In this document: piece after piece, positions 31,905 through 38,513 of the stretch
Layout of the letters: every line of letters begins with the position of its first letter
Numbering within the stretch: the first letter of the stretch is position 1
Notes under the pieces: model-generated
Database searches by the model: none
The model's input: only the letters and a program-made list of their open reading frames with translations
What the model was told of the DNA's origin: nothing
Made by a program: the position numbers and the translations under genes
DNA from: JAJBWD01 sp041670885
GTDB taxonomy: Bacteria; Bacillota; Clostridia; Clostridiales; Clostridiaceae
Assembly (NCBI GenBank): GCA_041670885.1
Contig: JBAXYJ010000004.1
Coordinates: 1-38,513 of the forward strand
DNA: 38,513 nucleotides
Direction: 5' to 3'

Positions 31905-33920
31905 ATGAAAAAACTAATAAATAATATTGACAAAAAGTTAATTCCAAATATTTTAGAGAATAATAAATATATTATTTTGGATGTGGATAGAACAATAATA
32001 AACGGAACAGCCTGGTTCAAAGCATGTTCAACGCCCAATTTATTGATTGATGAAAAGGAAAGAGAACACTTTTTGCACTTAAATAGTCAAGCTTATGAGT
32101 TTAAGACAATATCTCTTGAGTATTTCAGAAAAGAAACACTAGCGTTGATTGAGAGAAAACTGAGAGAAGATAATATGATAAATAACCAGAGTAAACCGGT
32201 ATTTTCTTTGAACTTATTAGAAAATATTTTTTATAATAGTGCCAGGCTAGTGGTAAAGAAATTATTTTATTATAAGGAATGTATTGAGTATATTAAAGAA
32301 CTAAAAGAGATATACGGAGAAGAACTTCAAGTAGTTTTTTTGAGTTCAGGATATAGATGCTTTATACATGGTGTGGTAGATTATTTTTTTGACAATTATT
32401 TTGAACAACATATTAATTATTATATTTTAGGCTCAGAGATCGATATTACTACTGAAGGAATAGAAGAAGCATTTTTTATGTCTCAAGATATGAAGCAAAA
32501 GGTCGTTGAACATTTAATTTTAAAAGGGGCTAATATTATTATGATTGCAGATGATTCCGTTGAAAATCCTGATTTATTTGATTTAGTGAAAAAATGCGGT
32601 GGAGATGCATTGATAATTGATTATAAAAAGGATCAGTTATGTAGTACTGTATGGAAAGAAGCACTTAAAACAATTCAGAAAGAAAAGTTGCTGGAATTCT
32701 ATAGAAGATTTAATACACGTACAATATTATTGGAAGATAGAGTCGATAATCAATTTATTAATTATCTTAGCAAACAAACTAATAGTGTCGGGATAGCAAC
32801 GATAAGTGTAGAGGAATATAAGAATTGGATTGAAATAATAAAGGACAATACTACAAAAGATATATATTTATCTATCAAGAAAGCTCTCGATGGCCTATTT
32901 TTAAAAAAAAATGAAATTGTATATTTAAGAGGAAAGCTATATTATTATTGGTTGCCAGAAAATAATAATAAATTGTCTAATTATATGTCTGATAATTATA
33001 AAAAATTGACTCAGGTGTTATATCAATTAAGAAATATATTCAAAGATGTTAATTTATTTGAAAAATCAAATAATTCTTATATTACTAGGATTATATTTTT
33101 GTCTATATTAGAGCATATGCAAAATATACATCTGGTTGTAATAAATATGCTTGAAAAAGCAGAGATTCATATGAATAAAATTATAAGTAGTAATAAAGAG
33201 TTAAATTGTTTGGTTCAAAAAATAACCAATTTGATTTTTCAAATATTAGAGGATAAATTTGATTATTATTTCTTTATCAAAACAATTGAACAAATAGATT
33301 TTAATTTGTTAAATACTCTTTTTGATAATTATTTTGTTTATCATCAAGGAATGAGAGAACAGGACAACATTGTTTCAATATATCGTTCTGTTAAATTAAT
33401 ATCATCAAATTCTGCCAAGATAGATTTTGATTATGTTATTCCATTCTTTTATGGAGGTTCGGAATTGGGGTATTCTATAGTGGCATTTCTTCAAGTGAAT
33501 GAAATAACTCAAAAAATACCTCGATTGATGAATTGTCATTATAGTTCAAAAAAGGAGCATAGGCTAGGGAAGAAATATGAAGTTGATACTTTCATTTCTA
33601 AAACATACTATGGCTATTTAAAAGAAATTAGAGATGGAAATCTCAAATTGCTTTTATTTGACAATAATTCGACAACATTTAGAACTTTAATGGATAGTAG
33701 AACCTATTTTGAAAAGTATAATAATAGTGTGTATAGTGCAGTGGTGTCATTTAATTACAATAACCTAGTTGATTATTTAATGGATAATAAACCATACGAG
33801 AGTGTTGTGGATGGATGGGGAAATCTATTAGATTATGGCATTGTAGAAGAGTATATTACAGCATTTGATACATGGGGAACTAGTGAGAAGGGAGAATATC
33901 TAAAAGAAATATATATTTGA
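31905..33920 (+). CDS. HAD phosphatase fused to a phosphoribosyltransferase-like domain
   Basis: Protein of 671 residues, 5 nt behind the NRPS gene. N-terminal HAD hydrolase (about 20-235): nucleophile motif LDVDRT (D26, D28), motif II LSSGYR (about S147-S148), motif IV MIADDSVENPDLF (D216-D217). A helical linker follows (about 260-480). The C-terminal region (about 515-620) has the layout of a type-I phosphoribosyltransferase: a strand-loop FDYVIPFFYGGSELG and then LLLFDNNSTTFRTLMDS (from 582), in the place of the PRPP loop DDxxTTGxT. Only one acidic residue is kept there, so activity may be altered. The fusion suggests linked handling of a phosphoribosylated intermediate. The HAD call is firm; the PRTase-like call is moderate. 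Confidence 0.7.
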   Translation: MKKLINNIDKKLIPNILENNKYIILDVDRTIINGTAWFKACSTPNLLIDEKEREHFLHLNSQAYEFKTISLEYFRKETLALIERKLREDNMINNQSKPVFSLNLLENIFYNSARLVVKKLFYYKECIEYIKELKEIYGEELQVVFLSSGYRCFIHGVVDYFFDNYFEQHINYYILGSEIDITTEGIEEAFFMSQDMKQKVVEHLILKGANIIMIADDSVENPDLFDLVKKCGGDALIIDYKKDQLCSTVWKEALKTIQKEKLLEFYRRFNTRTILLEDRVDNQFINYLSKQTNSVGIATISVEEYKNWIEIIKDNTTKDIYLSIKKALDGLFLKKNEIVYLRGKLYYYWLPENNNKLSNYMSDNYKKLTQVLYQLRNIFKDVNLFEKSNNSYITRIIFLSILEHMQNIHLVVINMLEKAEIHMNKIISSNKELNCLVQKITNLIFQILEDKFDYYFFIKTIEQIDFNLLNTLFDNYFVYHQGMREQDNIVSIYRSVKLISSNSAKIDFDYVIPFFYGGSELGYSIVAFLQVNEITQKIPRLMNCHYSSKKEHRLGKKYEVDTFISKTYYGYLKEIRDGNLKLLLFDNNSTTFRTLMDSRTYFEKYNNSVYSAVVSFNYNNLVDYLMDNKPYESVVDGWGNLLDYGIVEEYITAFDTWGTSEKGEYLKEIYI

Positions 33921-33950
33921 GTGATTTATAAGAAGGGAAAAGATTATCAG

Positions 33951-34811
33951 ATGTATAGAGAAGGAAGAATATTTAAATTATGTAGAGTTCATAATATGGA
34001 GGATTACTTAACTGCAGTGGATAATGGCGTGAATATGATAGGTATACATGCGGTGTATTCATGTTTTGAAGCATATAAGTCCATAGAGGAGAATTACAGT
34101 CCAATTGAACGACCAGAAATACGTACTCATAGAAATCTTCCAATAGCAGATTATGAAGTGAGTTCAATAAGATATATGGTAGAGAATATGGATTCTAAAA
34201 TATCTATTGCTTTGATTCTTGAAAATGAACTAAGTAATGAAGACATAGCGGAGTGTATTAGGTTGTACAATTTAGATGGTAAAAATCCGTTTTTACAATT
34301 ACAATTTAGGATTAGTTATGCAAGATGTATAGAAATAAAAAAAGAGCTAAATAATAATTTGATTTGTACTGTTGGTCTAAACCAAGCAGATTTTGAAGAA
34401 TATCTCAAGTTTTTGAACAGAGTTCTTGATCCGGACAAAGATTTTATATTGATTGATTTTTCGAAACATCAACCTGATTATTTGACGAAAAAAGTGGATA
34501 TTTCATGTGAAGCGACAATGGACACATTAGAGAAAAAAGTAAGAAGTTTACGAAATAATAAAATTCCATTATTGATAGCTGATGATACAGAAGTTGAGAA
34601 AATGCAAGATTATTTGAAGTTTTTATCGGTTAACAATATAAGGATAGCGGGAATTGATATGCAAAACTCTGTAGAAATAAGTAAAAAATACCAGAGTTAT
34701 AAATTGGACAATATAAATGATGAACAGCTGATTCAAGTTAAGATTAGGAAATCAAATGAAAAACTACAACAGTGGAAGCTATTTGTATCTAAAAAATTAA
34801 ATATATATTGA
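33951..34811 (+). CDS. TrpF-like (phosphoribosylanthranilate isomerase-like) barrel protein
   Basis: About 286 residues. It resembles TrpF along its length: the first strand FKLCRVHNMEDYLTAVDNG matches KICGIT-type starts with the catalytic cysteine kept. GVNMIGIHAVY follows as the second strand, ISIALILENELSNEDIAECI as the third, and DFILIDFSK carries the aspartate where TrpF has its catalytic Asp. A late IRIAGIDMQNSVEISKKYQ mirrors the DVSSGVE phosphate-binding end. TrpF catalyses an Amadori rearrangement of a phosphoribosylamine, so a similar step on another phosphoribosyl compound is plausible. It is longer than TrpF (about 200) with an inserted segment near 40-75. ATG 33951 is preferred over GTG 33921, which abuts the previous stop and lacks a ribosome binding site; GAAGGG lies 13 bases before 33951. 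Confidence 0.7.
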   Translation: MYREGRIFKLCRVHNMEDYLTAVDNGVNMIGIHAVYSCFEAYKSIEENYSPIERPEIRTHRNLPIADYEVSSIRYMVENMDSKISIALILENELSNEDIAECIRLYNLDGKNPFLQLQFRISYARCIEIKKELNNNLICTVGLNQADFEEYLKFLNRVLDPDKDFILIDFSKHQPDYLTKKVDISCEATMDTLEKKVRSLRNNKIPLLIADDTEVEKMQDYLKFLSVNNIRIAGIDMQNSVEISKKYQSYKLDNINDEQLIQVKIRKSNEKLQQWKLFVSKKLNIY

Positions 34812-34857
34812 ATATGAATTTATGTTATTATAAAAAAATATGAAAGGTGGTTGAAAT

Positions 34858-35994
34858 ATGTTTGTAAGTGATGACAGTAACACTATTGGAGAGATTGTTG
34901 ACGAAAACATAAAATATTATATACATTCAAAAAATGTCTTTATAGTTGAAATTGACAATAGAACATTTCTTGTAATGAAGAAGGATATAAGTAATTCTTT
35001 TAATAATGAGATTTTCATGAATTATGGAATTGATAATACTAATCAAGCAATAGAAAAGATGCTGTTAAATCGTCATTCATATGGAGGAGTTAATTCCTTT
35101 ATTGTAGATATGCAAGGTATTAAGAATTTTATAAATGCCAGTTTTTTAGATTTTAAAGATTTGTATATTAGAGCGATATTAAAGAAAATAGGAGTTTTAC
35201 AAGATAATTATTATCTACGAGTAGGTGTGGCGGGAGCGCCTAACACAGGAACTCATCCAGGTGGTGAAGTGATTGAAGAACAATTAGTATATGGAAAGAA
35301 TGGTGGCGGAATATCCAATAGTTTTTCGGGCTATCTTTTAAATGAAGAAGGTTATAGCAAGGGAATACAATTATGCAGAGATGGCAAGATGTTAGAAAAT
35401 CGGATGGTTTATTCTCATACTGCTTTTTTAGAAGAATCAAAAAATAGCCGAACTATATATCATAAGGTAAAAGTTAACGGAAATCTTGAATTTATGGAAT
35501 ATGTGAAGTCATTTGCTGAAAATATAGGATTTGAAGCGTTTGCAGTACAAGCTTTTATTGAAGAAACTGAGGAAGATGCTATTGCAATAAAAGGAAGAGT
35601 ATTAAAAAGACGTCCTCAAAAGGCTTTTGAATATTTATATGAGGCAACTGAAATAGGAAACGAAAAAGAATTCAAATTGAATCCTGGCCAACAAGTAATG
35701 ATAGTTGGAACTTACTTTAAACGTAAAGATGCTGATTGGTATGATTTTACAAATGGACGTGAGTATGAGAGAAAAGGTCATTATCATGTACATATATTAA
35801 ATGATTGCACTGAAATGCAACATGAAGTATTTCATTTGCGAGAACTGAGAGTATTAAAAAATACAACTATACATTTATTAATAACACCTATAGAGCATAT
35901 AGTTAAAATTACTCCATTGACAGAATCCATAGGAGAATATAAATGTTCTGTAACAGGGAAAAGTGTTGAAACACTAATTGAAGAATTTATGTAG
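34858..35994 (+). CDS. Unknown protein with an acetolactate-decarboxylase-like C-terminal region
   Basis: Protein of 378 residues with AAAGGTGG before the ATG. Residues about 225-345 resemble the C-terminal part of alpha-acetolactate decarboxylase: IAIKGRVLKRRPQ, then a strand VMIVGTYF, then KGHYHVHILND and MQHEVFHL. His308, His310, His312 and His322 or His326 fall where that family binds zinc (GYHLHF...GGHVL). The N-terminal 200 residues are unlike that enzyme. They include a glycine-rich stretch (AGAPNTGTHPGGEVIEE, about 125-141; YGKNGGGISNSFSGY) that I do not recognise. A metal-dependent lyase or decarboxylase role in the cluster is only a hypothesis. Confidence 0.55.
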   Translation: MFVSDDSNTIGEIVDENIKYYIHSKNVFIVEIDNRTFLVMKKDISNSFNNEIFMNYGIDNTNQAIEKMLLNRHSYGGVNSFIVDMQGIKNFINASFLDFKDLYIRAILKKIGVLQDNYYLRVGVAGAPNTGTHPGGEVIEEQLVYGKNGGGISNSFSGYLLNEEGYSKGIQLCRDGKMLENRMVYSHTAFLEESKNSRTIYHKVKVNGNLEFMEYVKSFAENIGFEAFAVQAFIEETEEDAIAIKGRVLKRRPQKAFEYLYEATEIGNEKEFKLNPGQQVMIVGTYFKRKDADWYDFTNGREYERKGHYHVHILNDCTEMQHEVFHLRELRVLKNTTIHLLITPIEHIVKITPLTESIGEYKCSVTGKSVETLIEEFM

Positions 35995-36016
35995 TAATAA
36001 AAGGAGAGATTATATT

Positions 36017-36595
36017 ATGGAAAGAATAAGTAAACAAGTTAACTTTGTAGAAGAGATTGAAAAATTAAAAAAAGTTACAAGATTTAATCGTACTATGGAT
36101 GGAAGATTTGAAAATAGCGCTGAACATTCGTGGCAAGCTGCGTTTGTTTCTAGTTTGTTTCAAGAATACTATCCTAAAAAGCTAGATATGGAAAAAGTAA
36201 TGTTAATGTTGTTATTACATGATTTAGGAGAAATTTATGCTGGGGATACATGGGTTTTTGATGAAAAGGGAAAGGCTTTTTCTCATAGTAATGAAGAGAA
36301 ATCAATTGAAAAATCATTAGGGATGCTTCCTACAGATCAATATCAAAGCATGAAGAAATTATGGCTTGAGTTTGAGACTGGTGATAGTGCAGTGGCAAAA
36401 TATGCACGAGTAATTGATGCTTTAGTGCCTTTAATCAATCATTTTATCGTATCAGAAGATGGATATAATCCTAATAACATTTCTTCTGAAATGGTATTAA
36501 AAAAGAAAAAATTTATTGAAGAAGAGTCTCCAGAGTTATGGGAGTTAACAAAAGAATTAATTCAATTAAGTAAAAAAAAGGGACTATATTTATAG
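36017..36595 (+). CDS. HD-domain phosphohydrolase (HD_3, 5'-nucleotidase-like)
   Basis: 192 residues from ATG 36017 (AAAGGAGAG nine bases before; an upstream in-frame start at 35978 would overlap the previous gene). The metal-binding set of the HD superfamily is complete: H37 in ENSAEHSW, H68-D69 in LLLHDLGE and D124 in ARVIDAL. The pattern NSAEHSWQAAF...LLLHDLGEIYAGD is that of the YfbR/HDDC2 group, whose members remove phosphate from (deoxy)nucleoside 5'-monophosphates. In this cluster it would suit dephosphorylation of a nucleotide-like intermediate, complementing the HAD domain of the 31905 gene. Confidence 0.88.
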   Translation: MERISKQVNFVEEIEKLKKVTRFNRTMDGRFENSAEHSWQAAFVSSLFQEYYPKKLDMEKVMLMLLLHDLGEIYAGDTWVFDEKGKAFSHSNEEKSIEKSLGMLPTDQYQSMKKLWLEFETGDSAVAKYARVIDALVPLINHFIVSEDGYNPNNISSEMVLKKKKFIEEESPELWELTKELIQLSKKKGLYL

Positions 36596-36706
36596 TAAAT
36601 TTACACTTACAATAGTAGCTTACAAAATGGTTATTAGCTTAAATAGGCAAGATAATATAATGTGAATATATAGAAAAAATATAGAAAAAACTTTAACTCA
36701 CGGTAT

Positions 36707-38002
36707 TTGAATGTGATACCTTATAAAAGGAAAGGAGATGTGATTATTAACTTGATAAATAAGTGTTTCAGGATTAAAATGCAAAAAGAAAAAAAAAATA
36801 TGCTGTATCTTGTAAGTAGTAAAGGAATATCTCGATTTGGAGATATTATGTTTGATTTTGCTAATAATACTTTTTTGGCTGGAATAAGTCCACATTCTAT
36901 GTCACTAGTGGGAATATATCAGGCTCTAGAAAATATCATAGGTGTTTTATTTAATCTTTTTGGTGGGGTAATTGCAGACAACTTTAGAAGAAAAAAAATA
37001 ATAGTTTTGACTAATATTTGTAGTGGAATTGCTTGTATCTTATTATCATTTATTAATAAGGATACATGGTTAATATATGCGGTTGTGGTTACAAATGTTA
37101 TTCTGGCTTTTTTGAGTTCTTTTTCTGCACCAACGTATAAAGCTTTTACAAAAGAAATTGTAGAAAAACAAAATATTTCAAAGATAAATTCTTATTTGGA
37201 GACTATTAGTACTATCATTAAAGTCACTGTACCGATAATTGCAATTTTTTTATATGGTAAGATAGGTGTTCATGGTGTACTTTTATTAGACGGCATATCA
37301 TTTTTGATTGCTGCATTGTTAATATTTCTAATTATACCTATAAATGAAGAAATATTGAAAAATGATAAGAATTCTTTATTAAATATATTTACTGATCTTG
37401 TGCAAGGATTTAAGTATTTAGTAAGTCATAAACAAATTTGTATTATTATTATTCTATCTGCATTGGTGAATTTTTTTCTTGCCGCATACAATCTCTTACT
37501 TCCATATAGTAACCAGATGTTTGTGAATTTATCAGATGGCTTATATGGAATTTTCTTAGCGGCAGAAGCAATTGGTGGCCTGTTGGGGGCGATAGTGAGT
37601 AGTTTTGTTAATAAAGAGTTGTCCATAAAGAAATTAATGTTTTATTTGGGTTTATCTGGATTGATGTTATCAATTGCTCCATTACTCTATATAGTTTTTC
37701 ATAGAGCTATTATTTTAGCTATTTCGCCAGCATTGTTTAATTTATTTCTAACGATATTTAATATTCATTTTTTTTCTTTTGTTCAACGTGATGTTGATAA
37801 TGAATTTATTGGTAGAATATTTGGTATTATATTCACAGTTGCAATTATTTTTATGCCTATTGGAACAGGAGTTTTTACTATTTTATTAAATCCGGAAATG
37901 CTATTCAATTTTTCTATCATAGGTATAGCGGTTATGATGCTGTCTCTTGTTTTCTTAGTACTATTAAAGATACAATGTCATTTAGTTAAAGAAAATTTAT
38001 AA
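36707..38002 (+). CDS. MFS efflux transporter
   Basis: About 420-431 residues with 10 to 12 hydrophobic segments and the motif-A loop GGVIADNFRRKKI between the second and third helices, typical of drug-efflux MFS proteins of the macrolide-exporter type. The start is uncertain: ATG 36707 has no ribosome binding site, AAAGGAG at 36731-36737 fits poorly to GTG 36740 or TTG 36752, and ATG 36779 is also in frame just before the first helix. As the last gene of the cluster it probably exports the product or gives self-resistance. A strong terminator follows within 130 bp. Confidence 0.88.
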   Translation: MNVIPYKRKGDVIINLINKCFRIKMQKEKKNMLYLVSSKGISRFGDIMFDFANNTFLAGISPHSMSLVGIYQALENIIGVLFNLFGGVIADNFRRKKIIVLTNICSGIACILLSFINKDTWLIYAVVVTNVILAFLSSFSAPTYKAFTKEIVEKQNISKINSYLETISTIIKVTVPIIAIFLYGKIGVHGVLLLDGISFLIAALLIFLIIPINEEILKNDKNSLLNIFTDLVQGFKYLVSHKQICIIIILSALVNFFLAAYNLLLPYSNQMFVNLSDGLYGIFLAAEAIGGLLGAIVSSFVNKELSIKKLMFYLGLSGLMLSIAPLLYIVFHRAIILAISPALFNLFLTIFNIHFFSFVQRDVDNEFIGRIFGIIFTVAIIFMPIGTGVFTILLNPEMLFNFSIIGIAVMMLSLVFLVLLKIQCHLVKENL

Positions 38003-38130
38003 TTACGTTATCGATTTCAGATAAATCTGAAGCCGAGTTTCATTTGCATGGCATCTAAAAATATTACAAAAATAAATTTCAAAAAACACTGTCAACCAAA
38101 ATGAATATGTTTTATAAATTTTTAAATATT

Positions 38131-38163
38131 AGGGGCTGTTGCAAAATGCAACAGCCCCTTTTT
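38131..38163 (+). terminator. Strong terminator after the biosynthetic cluster
   Basis: AGGGGCTGTTGCA (38131-38143) and TGCAACAGCCCCT (38147-38159), perfect 13-base stem, loop AAA, T run after. The same kind of GGGGCTGTTGCA hairpin is frequent beside insertion sequences in clostridia. Confidence 0.9.
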
Positions 38164-38176
38164 ACTACGTGAGCGG

Positions 38177-38208
38177 AAAAAGTGGATTCAATAAGAATCC
38201 ACTTTTTT
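38177..38208 (+). terminator. Second terminator hairpin
   Basis: AAAAAGTGGATTC (38177-38189), loop AATAA, GAATCCACTTTTTT (38195-38208), perfect stem. It lies just before the IS21 end and could stop transcription from either side. Confidence 0.85.
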
Positions 38209-38299
38209 GCATAAACTTTCGTAAGCGTCAAAGATTTCACGTATAGAAATGAAAATTAAATAATGCTAAAATAAGCCCAGTAGCTGAAATGATATGTGT

Positions 38300-38513
38300 T
38301 TTTGTCAACCGAAAATTAGGTCAACCGCTCATTGAATTTTAGGTCATTAATTATAGAATTAATGCACCCGTGAATCAATTGTTTTGATTAACAGGTGCTT
38401 TATTTGTTAAAGAGTTTTACCTGCCATAGCAGCACTTTGTCTCATGGTCTCCCGCAGCCTGTAGGAGTCACCCTGCATATCTATCAAATATGCCTTATGG
38501 GTAAGCCGGTCTA
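38300..38513 (-). mobile_element. IS21-family element, right part (partial)
   Basis: The istB end lies on the minus strand, and outside it is a terminal region with repeated GTCAACCG (38304 and 38320) and AGGTCA (38318-38323, 38340-38345) sequences, as in multiple-repeat IS21 ends. The probable tip is near 38297-38305 (TGTTTTTGTCAACC). The rest of the element lies beyond the window. An imperfect hairpin (GCACC 38364, GGTGC 38394) probably terminates istB. Confidence 0.75.
38407..38513 (-). CDS. istB: IS21 helper ATPase IstB, C-terminal fragment (runs off window)
   Basis: The minus-strand frame from the window edge reads DRLTHKAYLIDMQGDSYRLR, then ETMRQSAAMAGKTL and a stop at 38407. The DR(L/F)THKA...IDM.GDSYRL segment is the standard C-terminal signature of IstB ATPases, which load the IS21 transposase on target DNA. 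Only about 35 residues are visible; Walker motifs are beyond the window. Confidence 0.85.
   Translation of the reverse strand, partial: DRLTHKAYLIDMQGDSYRLRETMRQSAAMAGKTL

Overview
The window is low-GC DNA from a Firmicute, most likely a clostridium in the broad sense. Evidence is the AT-rich codon use, strong GGAGG-type ribosome binding sites, and a glmM-galU-glmS core with a Firmicutes-type glmS ribozyme in the glmS leader. No rRNA or tRNA gene, CRISPR array or prophage was seen.

Bases 1-7894 are chromosomal backbone. They hold the end of an ABC exporter operon (ATPase fragment plus two ABC-2 permeases), a REP-associated tyrosine transposase flanked by an inverted 11-mer, glmM, galU, a promoter and glmS ribozyme, and glmS. 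Together glmM, galU and glmS feed UDP-sugar and cell-wall precursor synthesis. The 3' end of glmS is a classical attTn7 site.

Bases 7920-20863 are a complete Tn7-like transposon of 12,944 bp. Its ends can be set to the base: TGTTG...CAACA termini, a 5-bp target duplication AGATG, four TnsB-type sites at 20-bp period at the glmS-proximal end, and three widely spaced sites at the far end. It carries tnsA, tnsB, tnsC, tnsD and tnsE in order. Its cargo is an IS66 remnant and an operon for a small secreted protein with a three-permease, one-ATPase ABC system, possibly a bacteriocin or self-protection unit.

Bases 20867-23520 are mostly non-coding. They contain what looks like an older, gene-less Tn7-like element (about 20867-21843) with the same end geometry but different site sequences. 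It once sat next to glmS and was displaced by the newer insertion. A second diverged copy of its far end lies near 23070-23519, and an ATC-hydrolase-like gene sits between the copies.

Bases 23525-27034 hold a separate element with visibly higher GC. It encodes a zinc-ribbon protein, a DDE transposase of the TniA/TnsB/Mu type, an ExeA/TniB-type AAA ATPase and a small unknown protein, and it ends in about 22-bp repeats closing on ACA.

Bases 27275-38002 are a very AT-rich, co-oriented cluster that I do not recognise as any described pathway. It encodes a stand-alone PurH IMP-cyclohydrolase-like domain, an NRPS protein (adenylation, carrier and degenerate condensation/epimerisation-like domains), a HAD phosphatase fused to a phosphoribosyltransferase-like domain, a TrpF-like barrel, a protein with an acetolactate-decarboxylase-like metal-site region, an HD phosphohydrolase and an MFS exporter. 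The theme is phosphoribosyl/nucleotide chemistry joined to amino-acid activation, so an exported peptidyl-nucleoside-like or nucleotide-derived metabolite is the leading hypothesis. The window ends in an IS21-family element whose istB end is present on the minus strand.
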